A stretch of DNA of 64,000 nt from Comamonas sp. KCTC 72670 (GCA_014656495.1 BNCN01000002.1:763102-827101); one strand, 5' to 3'; counted from the first letter of the stretch, positions 1-10,551 are shown. Numbers and translations are program-made. The notes: generated by a model not told the origin, from the letters alone.

Positions 1-3000
1 GGGGATGAAGCGCTCGGCGGTGAGGTCGGCGCGGCCACGGTAGCCCCGGCCCAGGCCCTCTCCGCCGATGTACAGCTCGCCCGGAACGCCGATGGGCGTG
101 GGCTGAAGCGCGTCATCGAGCACATAGAGCAGGCACCGCTCCATGGGGGGGCCCAGATTCACCGGCGTGTTCTCGGAGCAGAGCGTCGCTGTGACACCCA
201 TGGTCGTCTCGGTGGGGCCGTAGCTGTTGACGAGGAGCGTCTTCGTCAGCGCCAGCTGTTGCACGAGACGATCGGGCAGCGCCTCGCCGCCCGTGACCAG
301 GACGGACAGTCGTCGAATCGCGTCGAGTCCGCCTGGCTCATCCATCGCCGTCGCTAGTGAAGAGGGCGTCGTGACGATGTGGGTGATGCCGTGTTCGACG
401 ATGTCCCGGCCCAGCCCGAGGGGCCCGACCTGACGCAGCACGACACGTGCGCCCCGCGTCAGGCTGAAGACCAACTCCTCCAGGTGCATGTCGAAGGAGA
501 TGCTGCTGGAAGCCGCCCAGCAGTCTCCCGGAGCGGGGCGGTAGTGCGCGTCGTAGGCATCGAGTGCGTGGACGAGGTTGCGCTGCGTGAGCTCGACGCC
601 CTTGGGCGCTCCCGTGGAGCCCGAGGTGTAGAGGACATACGCGAGGTGCTCCGGCCGAGCCGGGACGGGCGTGGCGAGGGCCGCGTCAGGACGCGTCGCA
701 TCCTGAGGCTCGACAATCGGGACGCCCGGGCCTTCGTCATCGAAGAACGCAGGGCGCGAGAGGATGAAGAGGGCACCCGCCTGACGAACAATTCGCGCGC
801 GTCGAGCCGCCGGGTGCGAGGGCTCCAAGGGAAGGCACGCTGCGCCGGAGAGGTGAACGCCGAGGAGCGCGATGACGATGTCCGCGGAGCGTTCGAGGCA
901 GACGCCGACGACCGTCTCAGGCCGAGCCCCCAGCGCGGCGAGGTGCGAAGCGAGGCGTGAGGCCCGAGCCGCGAGCTCCGAGAAGGAAAGCGAGCCCTCG
1001 GGCGAGACGAGGGCGATGGCATCCGGTGTCCGGGCCACCGAATCGAGGAACAGGGAGGCGAGGGTGGCGCCGCGAGCAAAGGGAGCCTGCGCGGCGTTGA
1101 AGTCGACGAGCACCTGCTGGCGCTCCTCCGTACTCAACAAGGAGTGCGCCGCGACAGGGAGGCCAGGCCGCGCCAGCGCGTGCTCGAGCAGCCGTAGATA
1201 ATGGGTGAGCATCCGCTCGGCCGTGGCTGGCTCGAACAGCTCGGTGTCGTACTGGAGGAAGAGCTCAAACCCCTCGGCGCTCTCGGAGACGCTCAGGCTG
1301 AGGTCGAACTGGCTGGTGTGGTTGTCGACGAGGAGGGGCCGGGACGCGAACTCGGAGAAGCTGGAGCCCAGTGCCTGCTCCGTCCGGTTCAGGTCGAACA
1401 GGACCTGGAAGAGCGGGGTCTGATTGAGGCTGCGCTCAATCTGCAGGGCATCGACGACACGTTCGAAGGGGGCCGCTTGGTGCGAGAACGCGTCCAGGGC
1501 GGTGGTGCGGACCTGCGCGAGGAGGTCGGCAAAAGTGGCGCGCGTGTCGACCCGGGTGCGCAGGACAAGGGTGTTGATGAAGAGGCCGACGACATCGTCC
1601 GTGGCGGGGTGCGTGCGCCCCGAAACCGGGGTGCCGACACAGAGCTCCTCCTGTCCTGAGTATCGCTGGAGCAGGGCGGCGAAGGCGGCATACAGCGCCA
1701 TGAACGGCGTCACCTGGTGCTGGAGGCAGACCGAGGCGAGGACTTGTGTGACGGCGGGTGCCAGCCTGAGCGGGCCCTGGATGGCGCCGCGGTGCGCACT
1801 CACCTGGGGGCGAGGCTTGTCGAGCGGGAGCGTCAGCAGGGCTGGCGCGCCACGGAGTTGGTGCTTCCAGTAGTCGAGGTGCGCGTCTTCGTGGGCCCTT
1901 ACCTCCGGCGTGCGTTGCCATGCGGAGATGTCGGCGGCGTTGAGCGAGAACGCGGGAAGCGAAGGCGTTCGCTGCTGAGACAGCGCGGAGTACGCGAGGG
2001 CGAGCTCGTGGAGAAGGATGTCGAACGAGCGCCCGTCGACGAGGATGTGGTGGAAGACGAGCAGCAGGACGTGGTGCGCGTCGCCGAGACGGAAGAGGTG
2101 GAAGCGGTAGAGCGGCCCGTGCTCGAGAGAGAAAGGGCGAGAAGCCTCCTCTCGCATCCTGTCCCAAGGGAAGTCGGTGACGTCCTCGACATGAAGGACG
2201 GTGGGAGGAACAGGCGTGACGTGAAGCGAGGGCCTGCCTTCCTCGGAGACGAAGACGGAGCGAAGGGAAGCGTGCCGCTCCAGAAGGAGGCGGAGGGCCG
2301 CATCGAGCGCGTGGAGGTGGAGAGGGCCGCGAAGCTCGACGGCTTCGGGGATGTGGTAGGCGCGCAGCTCGGGCTGGAGTTGGTGAAGGAACCAGAGGCG
2401 CTCCTGGGAGAAGGAGGGGAGGAGCGGCTCGGAGTGAGGCCGAGGCGAGGGAGAGGGCAGCGGCGGGACGCGCGCGAGCTGGTGAGAAGAGATGACGCGA
2501 GCGAGGGCCTCGACGGAAGGAGCCGAGAAGAAGGAGGCGAGAGGCAGCTCGACGCCGAAGGACTGCCTGAGTCGTGAGACGAGGCGAGTCGCGGTGAGTG
2601 AGTGTCCGCCGAGGGAGAAGAAGTCGGCGTGGCGAGAGACGCGGTCAACCCCCAGCACCTGGGCGAAGAGAAGCGCGAGCAACTCCTCGACAGGCCCCCG
2701 CGGAGGCTGGTGCGAGTCAGCGTCGGAGACTTGAGGCAGCGGCAGCGAAGCAAGTGCGGAGCGGTCGACCTTGCCGCTGGAGTTGGTGGGCAGCGCCTCG
2801 AGAAGGAGGAGGTGCGAGGGCACCATGGCGTCGGGGAGAGAAGCCGCCAGGGCACGACGAAGGGAAGGGACGTCCGTGCCCGGGCCGGCGAGGAGGTATG
2901 CGACGAGCGTCACCTCGCGAGGAGGCGCGGAGTGGGCGACGACAGCGGCCTGCCGGACACCGGGGAGACGGAGGAGGGCGGCTTCGATTTCCTCGAGCTC

Positions 3001-6000
3001 GACGCGGACGCCGCGCACCTTGAGCTGGAAGTCGGTGCGTCCCAGGTAGGAGAGCGTGCCGTCCGGATTCCAGCGGGCCTTGTCGCCGGTGCGGTAGAGG
3101 CGGGCACCCGGGACGTCACTGAAGGGGTGAGGAATGAAGCGCTCTGCGGTGAGGTCGGAGCGGCCACGGTAGCCCCGGCCCAAGCCCTCTCCGCCCGCAT
3201 AGAGTTCGCCGGGAACTCCCACGGGGACGGGGTGCAGTGACGCGTCCAGGACGAAGATCGGGCAGCGATCCATCGGACGGCCCAGACTCACCGGGCGATG
3301 AGGCACGCACACGTCGAGGGCGATGCTGACGCTCGTCTCGGTGGGCCCATAGGCGTTGACGATGCGAGTCGACTTGAACGCCAGTTGACGCACGAGGCTG
3401 TCAGGGAGGGCCTCGCCGCCGGTGACGACCACGGACAGTTTCCGAAGGGCCTCGGGAGCACCGGGCTCCTCGAAAACGGTCGCGAGCGAAGACGGCGTGA
3501 TGACGATGTGGGTGATGCCGTGTTGGTCGATGTCACGCCCCAGGCCGAGCGGCCCGACCTGGCGCAACACCACGCGCGCGCCACGCGTCAGGCTGAAGAG
3601 CAGCTCCTCCAAGTGCATGTCGAAGGAGATGCTGCTGGAGGCCGCCCAGCAGTCTCCTGGCGACGTGGCGTAGAGGGCGTCAAAGGCCTCAAAGGCGTGG
3701 ACGAGGTTGCGCTGGGTGAGCTCGACGCCCTTGGGAGCCCCCGTGGAGCCCGAGGTGTAGAGGACATACGCGAGGTTCTCTGGCCGAGCCGGGACGGGCG
3801 TCGCCAGCGCTGCACCAGGGCGTGAAGCGTCTTGCGGCTCGACCAGGGGAACGCCCGGGCCCTCGCCATCGAAGAACGCAGGGCGCGAGAGGATGAAGAG
3901 GGCACCCGCCTGACGAAGAATTCGCGCGCGCCGAGCCGCCGGGTGCGAGGGCTCAAGGGGAAGGCACGCCGCGCCCGAGAGATGGACGGCGAGAAGCGCG
4001 ATGACGGTGTCCGCGGAGCGCTCCAGGCAGACGCCGACGACCGTCTCAGGCCGAGCCCCCAGCGCGGCGAGGTGCGAAGCGAGGCGCGAGGCCCGATCCG
4101 CGAGCTCCGCGAAGGAAAGCGAGCCCTCGGGCGAGACGAGGGCGATGGCATCCGGTGTCCGGGCCACCGAGACCAGGAAGAGGGAGGCGAGAGTGGCGTC
4201 GACGTCAAAGGGGGGCTGCGCGGCGTTGAAGTCGACGAGCACCTGCTGGCGCTCCTCCGTGCTCAACAGGGAGTGCACCGCGACAGGCAGACCGGGCTGC
4301 GCCAGCGCGCGCTCCAGCAGGCGCAGGTAGTGGGCCAGCATCCGCTCGGCCGTGGCTGGCGTGAACAGCTCGGTGTTGTATCGGAGGTAGAACGCGTAGC
4401 CGCCTGACTCTTCGACCGCGGTGAGGCTGAAGTCGAACTGGCTGGTGCCGTTGTCGACGAGAAGGGGCCGGGACGCGAGCTCCGAGAACCCGGAACCCAG
4501 CGTTTGCTCATTCTGGTTCAGGTCGAACAGCACCTGGACGAGCGGGGTGTGATTGAGGCTGCGCTCGACTCGCAAGGCGTCGACGACGCGATCGAAGGGG
4601 GCCGCCTGGTGAGAGAACGCGTCCAGCGCGGTGGCGCGGGCCTGCGCGAGGAGGTCGGCGAAGGAGGTCTGCGGCTCGACCCGGGTGCGCAGGACGACGG
4701 TGTTGATGAAGAGGCCGACGACGTTCTCGGTGGCGGGATGCGTCCGGCCCGAGACGGGCGTGCCGACGCAGAACTCGTCTTGTCCTGAGTACCGCTGGAG
4801 CAGGGCGGCGAAGGCGGCATACAGCGCCATGAACGGCGTGACGTGGTGCTGCTTGCCGGCGGCGTCCAGTGCGCGTGCGAGTTCTTCGGAGAGCCGATGC
4901 CGTTGGCTGAAGGCGCCACGGTCGCTCAGGACCGCGGGTCGAGGTGCATCCGTGGGCAGCGTGAGCAGGCTCGGCGCGCCCGTCAGTTGCCGCTTCCAAT
5001 AGTCGAGGTGCGCGTCTTCGTGAGCCTGCACCTCGGGCGTTCGCTGCCACGCGGCAATGTCCGAGGCGGTGTGCGCCACGGGAGGAAGCGCGGGTGGCTG
5101 GTTCTGGCGAAGGGTGTTGTAGGCCAGCGCCAGCTCCCGCTTGAGGACATCGAGCGAGAGCCCATCGACGAGGATGTGATGGAAGACGAGCAGCAGGACG
5201 TGGTGCTCGGCGCCGAGACGGAAGAGGTGGAAGCGGTAGAGCGGCCCGTGCTCGAAGGAGAAGGGGCGGGAGGACTCCTCCAACATCCGGGCATGGGGCA
5301 GGCTCGCGGCCTCACCTGCGTGAGGCTGCGCGTCCTCGACCTGGAGAACGGTGACCGGAATGCGCGTGAGGCGAAGAGCGGGCCTGCCTTCCTCGGAGAC
5401 GAAGACGGAGCGGAGGGAAGCGTGCCGCTCCAGAAGAAAGCGGAGGGCCGCGTCGAGCGCGTGGAGGTGGAGGGCGCCGCGAAGCTCGACGGCTTCAGGG
5501 ATGTGGTAGGCGCGCAGCTCGGGCTGGAGCTGGTGAAGGAACCAGAACCGCTCTTGGGTCGCCGTTGGCACCCCTGGTTCTTCTCCATCGCCGTGAGCAG
5601 GCTCCGGCAGCGGCGGGACGCGCGCGAGCTGGTGAGAAGAGATGACGCGGGCGAGGGCCTCGACGGAGGGTGCAGAGAAGAAGGAGGCGAGAGGCAGCTC
5701 GACGCCGAAGGACTGCCTGAGCCGTGAGACGAGGCGAGTGGCGGTGAGTGAGTGTCCGCCGAGGGAGAAGAAGTCGGCGTGACGAGAGACGCGGTCGAGT
5801 CCCAGCACCTGGGCGAAGAGAAGCGCGAGCAGCTCCTCGACGGGCCCCCGCGGAGGCTGGTGCGAGTCAGCGTCGGAGACTTGAGGAAGCGGCAGGGAAG
5901 CAAGTGCGGCACGGTCGACCTTGCCGCTGGAGTTGGCGGGCAGCGCCTCGAGAAGGAGGAGGTGCGAGGGCACCATGGCGTCGGGGAGAGAAGCCGCCAG

Positions 6001-9000
6001 GGCACGGCGAAGGGAAGGGACGTCCGTGCCCGGGCCGGCGAGGAGGTAGGCGACGAGCGTCACCTCGCGAGGAGGCGCGGAGTGGGCGACGACAGCGGCC
6101 TGGCGGACACCGGGGAGACGGAGGAGCGCGGCTTCGATTTCCTCGAGCTCGACGCGGACGCCGCGCACCTTGAGCTGGAAGTCGGTGCGTCCCAGGTAGG
6201 AGAGCGTGCCGTCCGGATTCCAGCGGGCCTTGTCGCCGGTGCGGTAGAGGCGGGCACCTGGGACGTTACTGAAGGGGTGGGGGATGAAGCGCTCGGCGGT
6301 GAGGTCGGAGCGGCCACGGTAGCCCCGGCCCAGGCCCTCTCCGCCGATGTACAGCTCGCCCGGAACGCCGATGGGCGTGGGCTGAAGCGCGTCATCGAGC
6401 ACATAGAGCAGACACCGCTCCATGGGCTGTCCCAGGTTGACGTGCGTGTCCACGGTGCAGCGTTTCGCCGTGACGCCCAAGGTCGTCTCGGTGGGACCGT
6501 AGCTGTTGATGAGGAGCGTCTTCGTCAGCGCCAGTTGCTGCACGAGGCTGTCGGGCAGGGCCTCGCCGCCGGTGACGACCACGGACAGTTGCCGGAGGGC
6601 CTCGGGGGCGCCGGGTTCCTCGAAGGCCGCGGCCAGCGAGGACGGCGTGATGACCATGTGGGTGATGCCCTGCTCGACGATGTCTCGGCCCAGGCCCAGG
6701 GGGCCCACGTGACGCAGCACCGCGCGAGCGCCCTGCGCCAGACTGAACAGCAGCTCCATCATGTGCATGTCGAAGGAGACGCTGCTGGTGGCGGCCCAGC
6801 TGTCCCCTGGCGACGTGGCGTAGAGGGCGGCGAAAGCGTCGAGCCCATGGACGAGGTTGCGCTGCGTGAGCTCGACGCCCTTGGGCGCGCCCGTGGAGCC
6901 CGAGGTGTAGAGGACATACGCGAGGTTCTCCGGTCGAGCCTCCACGGGCGTGGCCAGCGCGGCGCCAGGGCGTGAAGCGTCCTGAACCCCGACGAGTGGC
7001 ACACCGGGGCCTTCGTCAGCCCAGAGCGCGGGACGCGAGAGCAGGAGGAGGGCGCCGGACTGGCGAAGGATGAGGGCGCGCCGGGCAGCCGGGTGCGCGG
7101 GCTCCAAGGGAAGGCACGCCGCGCCCGAGAGGTGAACGCCGAGGAGCGCGACGACGCAGTCCGCGGAGCGCTCCAGGCAGACGCCGACGACCGTCTCAGG
7201 CCGAGCCCCCAGCGCGGCGAGATGTGACGCGAGGCGCGAAGCCCGGGCCGCGAGCTCCGAGAAGGAAAGCGAACCTTCGGGGGTGACAAGGGCGACGGCG
7301 TCCGGCGTCCGTGCCGCCGAGGCCAGGATGCGGGAGGCCAAGGTGGTGGCACCGTCGAAGGGCCGCGTCGAAGCGGAGCGCCCGCGCACCAGCTCGTGTT
7401 GCTCGGCGCGAGTGAGCAGCGAGAGCCGCGAGATGGGCGTCTCTGGCGCATGCACCGCATCGGTGAGGAGCTGGAGGAAGTGAACCTGCATCCGTTCGAC
7501 CGTGGCGTCGTCGAACAACTCCGTGCGGTAGCGGAAGAAGCAGTCGTAGTGCTCGCCGGCCTTGTACACGAACAGGGCGAGGTCGAAGGCGCTGGCCGCC
7601 GGAGCGAGGTGCAGGTCCTCCGCGCTCATTCCTGGAAACGCGGACGACAGCGGGTGCTCCCACCGGTACATGTCGAACAGGACCTGGAACAAGGGCGTCT
7701 CGCCAATGTGCCGTTCGACCTGCAGCGCGTCGACGACGCGGTCGAACGGAGCCTGCTGATGGGTGAAGGCCTCCAGCGCGGTGACGCGGGCCTGCGCGAG
7801 CATGTCGGCGAAGGACGCGCGCGCGTCCAGGCGCGTGCGCAGGACCACGGTGTTGATGAAGAGGCCCGCGACCTTCTCCATGGCGGGGTCGGTGCGGCCC
7901 GAGACGGGGGTTCCGACACAGAACTCGTCCTGCCCGGAGTAGCGCTGGAGGAGGACCGCGAAGGCGGCATACAGCGCCATGAAGGGCGTCACATGGTGAC
8001 GCCGGCACGCGGCGTCCAGTGCGCGCGTGAGCTCCCGGGAGAGCCGCTCCCTGCGCGTCACGGCACCGCGGTCGCTCAGGACGGCGGGGCGCGGCTTGTC
8101 CGTGGGCAGCACGAGCCGAGAGGGCGCCCCGGCGAGCTGCTGCTTCCAGTAGGCGAGGTCTGCCTCCTCGCGGGCTTTCACCTCGGGGCCTCGCTGCCAG
8201 GCCGCGACATCCGCCGCATCCCATTCCGGGTCAGCGAGCGCGGGCGCCTGCTGGGCGCGGAAGGCCTGATACATCACCCCCAGCTCCTCGAAGAGGATGC
8301 CCAGCGTCGCGCCATCCATCACGATGTGATGAATCACCAGCAGCAGCACGTGATGCTGGGCGTCCAGGCGGAAGAGGACGAAGCGGTACAGGGGGCCCTG
8401 CTCGATGGAGAAGGGGCTCGAAACCTCCTCCTCCATGCGGCGCCACACCCGGGCCTTCGCCTCAGCGGACGCGGAGAGGTCCTCCACGTGCAAGACCGTC
8501 GAGGGCACGTCGAGCCGCGGGCCCGGGACAGGACGTCCCTCCTGAGACGCCAGGGGGGTGCGCAGCACGGGGTGCCGCTCCAGCATCTGCCGCAGCGAAC
8601 GCTCCAGCGCTGGCACGTCGAGCTCGCCCCGGAGCTCCACGGCCTCCGGGTGGACATAGGCCCGCAGCTCGGGCTGGAGCTGGTGCAGGAACCACATGCG
8701 CTCCTGCGACGGCGTCACCTGGGCGGCGGACCCCTCGGGTCGGCGAACCAGCCCCGGGAGGGGCGCGATGTCCGCTCGGGTGTGCTTGGACACTTCGACC
8801 GCCAGGTCCATCACGGTCGGCGAGACGAACATGGCCGCCAGCGGCAGATTCACGCCAAAGGTCTGCCGGACCCGGGCCACCAGGCGCGAGGCGCTCAGGG
8901 AGTGGCCTCCCAGGGTGAAGAAGTCCGCGTCGCGCGCGACCGCGTCCAGGTCGAGCACCTGGCAGAAGAGCTGGGCGAGCAGCTCCTCCACATCGCCGCG

Positions 9001-10551
9001 CGGCATCTGTCCAGGCGCGAGCGCCGCATCCTGAACGGGAGGCTTCAGGGCCGCGAGGGCCTTGCGGTCCACCTTGGATTGCGGCGTGAGCGGCAGGCCC
9101 TCCAGCACCACGATGACCGAGGGCACCATGTACTCGGGGAGCTGCTCCGCGATGGCGCTGCGAAGCGCGCCCGGCTCAATCACCTGACCCGTGGCCGGCA
9201 CCACGTACGCCACCAGCCGCTTCTCACCGGGCGTGTCCTCGTGGGCCACGACGGCGGCCTCGGCCACGGACGGGTGGACATGAATCGCCGTCTCCACTTC
9301 GGGAAGCTCGATGCGGAAGCCGCGGACCTTCACCTGCGCGTCCAGCCGTCCGACGAACTCCAGCACGCCCTCTTCGCGCCAGCGCACCAGGTCGCCGGTT
9401 CGATACAGCCGCGCGCCGGGAATCCCACTGAACGCGTCCGGCACGAAGCGCTCGGCGGTCATCCCGGGCTGCTCCAGGTAGCCGCGCGCGAGCCCCACGC
9501 CTCCAATGTACAGCTCACCCGGCTCGCCCCTCGCGGTGGGCCGGCCCTCGGCGTCGAGCAGGTACAAGCGCGTGTCGCCAATGGGCCCGCCAATGGGCAC
9601 CGAGGTGCCCGCCTGGCTCGCGTCCCGCATCGGATGGCAGGTGGCGAAGACGGTGGTCTCGGTGGGGCCGTAGGCGTGGACGACGCGGATGCCCAGCGTC
9701 TCCAGCACGCGGCGGAAGTGCGGAGGGGATGCGACGTCGCCCCCCGTGAGCACCTGCTTCAGGGGCCGCAGGACTTCCAGGTCGTGCTCCACCACCTGGG
9801 TGAAGAGCCCCGTGGTCAGCCACAGGGTCGTCACCCCTGACTCCCGCACGGCGCGGCCCAGTTCCTCGAGCGAGGGCGCTCGCGGCGGCATCACCACCAG
9901 CCGCGCACCATGGAGCAGCGCGCCCCAGATCTCGAAGGTCGACGCATCGAAGGAGAGCGGCGCGAGCAGCAACTGGGTCTCGTCGGGACCGAAGGCCGCG
10001 TAGTCGACCCCCAGCACCGTGCGCAGCACGCCCCGGTGGGGGGTGCCCACGCCCTTGGGCTTGCCCGTGGAGCCGGAGGTGAAGCACACGTACGCGAGCG
10101 TGTCTGGCAACGCCCGCGAAGGAGGCGTCTCGGTGGCCTCCTCGGAGAAGGTCACCGCGTCCAGCAGCAGCGTCGTCAGCCCGTCCGCCGGCAGCCGGGG
10201 CAGGTTCGCCTGCGTGGTGACGAGCACCTTCGCGCCGGTGTCGGCCACCATGGAGACGAGCCGCTCGCGGGGGTAGGCGGCATCCAGCGGGACATACGCG
10301 CCACCCGCCTTGAGGATGGCCACCAGGGCGACGATGAGGTCCAGCGAGCGCTCCAGGGAGAGCGCCACGCAGGTATCGGTGTCGACGCCGTGCTCGCGCA
10401 GGCGCCACGCCAGCTGGTTGGCGCGGGCGTCGAGCTGCCGGTACGTGAGCCGGTCGTCTCCGAATTCGACGGCCACCTTGTCGGGGAAGCGGGCCACCAC
10501 CTGGGAGAAGGCCTCGGGCAGGGTGGTCGCGGAGAGGAAGGGTGCGGTCAT
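1..10551 (-). CDS. Non-ribosomal peptide synthetase, A-PCP-(C-A-PCP)x2-C-A, 3' part outside window
   Basis: This is the initiating subunit of a peptide assembly line. The ATG leads straight into an adenylation domain, and the frame stays open for 3517 codons to the left edge. A1: TSGSTGKPKG at residues 158-167, YGPTE from 294, A10 lysine 493. PCP1: GGHSL serine 551. C1: HHIVMDG from 741. A2: TSGSTGAPKG from 1216. PCP2 serine 1601. C2: HHILVDG from 1791. A3 core motif from 2266. PCP3 serine 2651. C3: HHILVDG from 2834. A4 core motif from 3309, cut before its PCP. There is no C domain before A1 and no E, MT or TE domain in the visible part. A2-A4 are far closer to one another than to A1. The gene starts 32 nt after the barrel gene on the same strand, probably one transcript. 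Domain calls are firm; the product is unknown. Confidence 0.97.
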   Translation of the reverse strand, partial: MTAPFLSATTLPEAFSQVVARFPDKVAVEFGDDRLTYRQLDARANQLAWRLREHGVDTDTCVALSLERSLDLIVALVAILKAGGAYVPLDAAYPRERLVSMVADTGAKVLVTTQANLPRLPADGLTTLLLDAVTFSEEATETPPSRALPDTLAYVCFTSGSTGKPKGVGTPHRGVLRTVLGVDYAAFGPDETQLLLAPLSFDASTFEIWGALLHGARLVVMPPRAPSLEELGRAVRESGVTTLWLTTGLFTQVVEHDLEVLRPLKQVLTGGDVASPPHFRRVLETLGIRVVHAYGPTETTVFATCHPMRDASQAGTSVPIGGPIGDTRLYLLDAEGRPTARGEPGELYIGGVGLARGYLEQPGMTAERFVPDAFSGIPGARLYRTGDLVRWREEGVLEFVGRLDAQVKVRGFRIELPEVETAIHVHPSVAEAAVVAHEDTPGEKRLVAYVVPATGQVIEPGALRSAIAEQLPEYMVPSVIVVLEGLPLTPQSKVDRKALAALKPPVQDAALAPGQMPRGDVEELLAQLFCQVLDLDAVARDADFFTLGGHSLSASRLVARVRQTFGVNLPLAAMFVSPTVMDLAVEVSKHTRADIAPLPGLVRRPEGSAAQVTPSQERMWFLHQLQPELRAYVHPEAVELRGELDVPALERSLRQMLERHPVLRTPLASQEGRPVPGPRLDVPSTVLHVEDLSASAEAKARVWRRMEEEVSSPFSIEQGPLYRFVLFRLDAQHHVLLLVIHHIVMDGATLGILFEELGVMYQAFRAQQAPALADPEWDAADVAAWQRGPEVKAREEADLAYWKQQLAGAPSRLVLPTDKPRPAVLSDRGAVTRRERLSRELTRALDAACRRHHVTPFMALYAAFAVLLQRYSGQDEFCVGTPVSGRTDPAMEKVAGLFINTVVLRTRLDARASFADMLAQARVTALEAFTHQQAPFDRVVDALQVERHIGETPLFQVLFDMYRWEHPLSSAFPGMSAEDLHLAPAASAFDLALFVYKAGEHYDCFFRYRTELFDDATVERMQVHFLQLLTDAVHAPETPISRLSLLTRAEQHELVRGRSASTRPFDGATTLASRILASAARTPDAVALVTPEGSLSFSELAARASRLASHLAALGARPETVVGVCLERSADCVVALLGVHLSGAACLPLEPAHPAARRALILRQSGALLLLSRPALWADEGPGVPLVGVQDASRPGAALATPVEARPENLAYVLYTSGSTGAPKGVELTQRNLVHGLDAFAALYATSPGDSWAATSSVSFDMHMMELLFSLAQGARAVLRHVGPLGLGRDIVEQGITHMVITPSSLAAAFEEPGAPEALRQLSVVVTGGEALPDSLVQQLALTKTLLINSYGPTETTLGVTAKRCTVDTHVNLGQPMERCLLYVLDDALQPTPIGVPGELYIGGEGLGRGYRGRSDLTAERFIPHPFSNVPGARLYRTGDKARWNPDGTLSYLGRTDFQLKVRGVRVELEEIEAALLRLPGVRQAAVVAHSAPPREVTLVAYLLAGPGTDVPSLRRALAASLPDAMVPSHLLLLEALPANSSGKVDRAALASLPLPQVSDADSHQPPRGPVEELLALLFAQVLGLDRVSRHADFFSLGGHSLTATRLVSRLRQSFGVELPLASFFSAPSVEALARVISSHQLARVPPLPEPAHGDGEEPGVPTATQERFWFLHQLQPELRAYHIPEAVELRGALHLHALDAALRFLLERHASLRSVFVSEEGRPALRLTRIPVTVLQVEDAQPHAGEAASLPHARMLEESSRPFSFEHGPLYRFHLFRLGAEHHVLLLVFHHILVDGLSLDVLKRELALAYNTLRQNQPPALPPVAHTASDIAAWQRTPEVQAHEDAHLDYWKRQLTGAPSLLTLPTDAPRPAVLSDRGAFSQRHRLSEELARALDAAGKQHHVTPFMALYAAFAALLQRYSGQDEFCVGTPVSGRTHPATENVVGLFINTVVLRTRVEPQTSFADLLAQARATALDAFSHQAAPFDRVVDALRVERSLNHTPLVQVLFDLNQNEQTLGSGFSELASRPLLVDNGTSQFDFSLTAVEESGGYAFYLRYNTELFTPATAERMLAHYLRLLERALAQPGLPVAVHSLLSTEERQQVLVDFNAAQPPFDVDATLASLFLVSVARTPDAIALVSPEGSLSFAELADRASRLASHLAALGARPETVVGVCLERSADTVIALLAVHLSGAACLPLEPSHPAARRARILRQAGALFILSRPAFFDGEGPGVPLVEPQDASRPGAALATPVPARPENLAYVLYTSGSTGAPKGVELTQRNLVHAFEAFDALYATSPGDCWAASSSISFDMHLEELLFSLTRGARVVLRQVGPLGLGRDIDQHGITHIVITPSSLATVFEEPGAPEALRKLSVVVTGGEALPDSLVRQLAFKSTRIVNAYGPTETSVSIALDVCVPHRPVSLGRPMDRCPIFVLDASLHPVPVGVPGELYAGGEGLGRGYRGRSDLTAERFIPHPFSDVPGARLYRTGDKARWNPDGTLSYLGRTDFQLKVRGVRVELEEIEAALLRLPGVRQAAVVAHSAPPREVTLVAYLLAGPGTDVPSLRRALAASLPDAMVPSHLLLLEALPTNSSGKVDRSALASLPLPQVSDADSHQPPRGPVEELLALLFAQVLGVDRVSRHADFFSLGGHSLTATRLVSRLRQSFGVELPLASFFSAPSVEALARVISSHQLARVPPLPSPSPRPHSEPLLPSFSQERLWFLHQLQPELRAYHIPEAVELRGPLHLHALDAALRLLLERHASLRSVFVSEEGRPSLHVTPVPPTVLHVEDVTDFPWDRMREEASRPFSLEHGPLYRFHLFRLGDAHHVLLLVFHHILVDGRSFDILLHELALAYSALSQQRTPSLPAFSLNAADISAWQRTPEVRAHEDAHLDYWKHQLRGAPALLTLPLDKPRPQVSAHRGAIQGPLRLAPAVTQVLASVCLQHQVTPFMALYAAFAALLQRYSGQEELCVGTPVSGRTHPATDDVVGLFINTLVLRTRVDTRATFADLLAQVRTTALDAFSHQAAPFERVVDALQIERSLNQTPLFQVLFDLNRTEQALGSSFSEFASRPLLVDNHTSQFDLSLSVSESAEGFELFLQYDTELFEPATAERMLTHYLRLLEHALARPGLPVAAHSLLSTEERQQVLVDFNAAQAPFARGATLASLFLDSVARTPDAIALVSPEGSLSFSELAARASRLASHLAALGARPETVVGVCLERSADIVIALLGVHLSGAACLPLEPSHPAARRARIVRQAGALFILSRPAFFDDEGPGVPIVEPQDATRPDAALATPVPARPEHLAYVLYTSGSTGAPKGVELTQRNLVHALDAYDAHYRPAPGDCWAASSSISFDMHLEELVFSLTRGARVVLRQVGPLGLGRDIVEHGITHIVTTPSSLATAMDEPGGLDAIRRLSVLVTGGEALPDRLVQQLALTKTLLVNSYGPTETTMGVTATLCSENTPVNLGPPMERCLLYVLDDALQPTPIGVPGELYIGGEGLGRGYRGRADLTAERFIP
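421..1200. repeat. NRPS A-domain repeat, copy in module 4
   Basis: N-terminal two thirds of the A4 coding region. It is nearly identical to the A3 segment 3129 nt to the right (1043 codons), which covers the A3-A4 core motifs. Confidence 0.75.
2461..3200. repeat. NRPS internal repeat, copy in module 3
   Basis: About 740 nt covering the C-terminal part of A3, all of PCP3 and the start of C3. It is almost base-for-base identical to the segment 3150 nt further right, an offset of exactly 1050 codons. Identity this high at synonymous sites points to recent duplication or gene conversion. Confidence 0.85.
3550..4329. repeat. NRPS A-domain repeat, copy in module 3
   Basis: Partner of the module 4 copy at 421-1200. 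The register differs by seven codons from the 1050-codon spacing of the PCP repeat, so linker lengths changed after the duplication. Confidence 0.75.
5611..6350. repeat. NRPS internal repeat, copy in module 2
   Basis: Partner of the module 3 copy at 2461-3200. The two differ by scattered single bases, and similarity falls away at both ends, where the next C-domain segment and the A-domain N-terminal part diverge. Confidence 0.85.

Noticed and set aside
7396..9840. 814-codon open frame on the plus strand opposite the NRPS
   Set aside because: The opposite strand carries intact A, PCP and C motifs. The plus frame is His/Gln/Arg-rich and open only because of codon bias at high GC.
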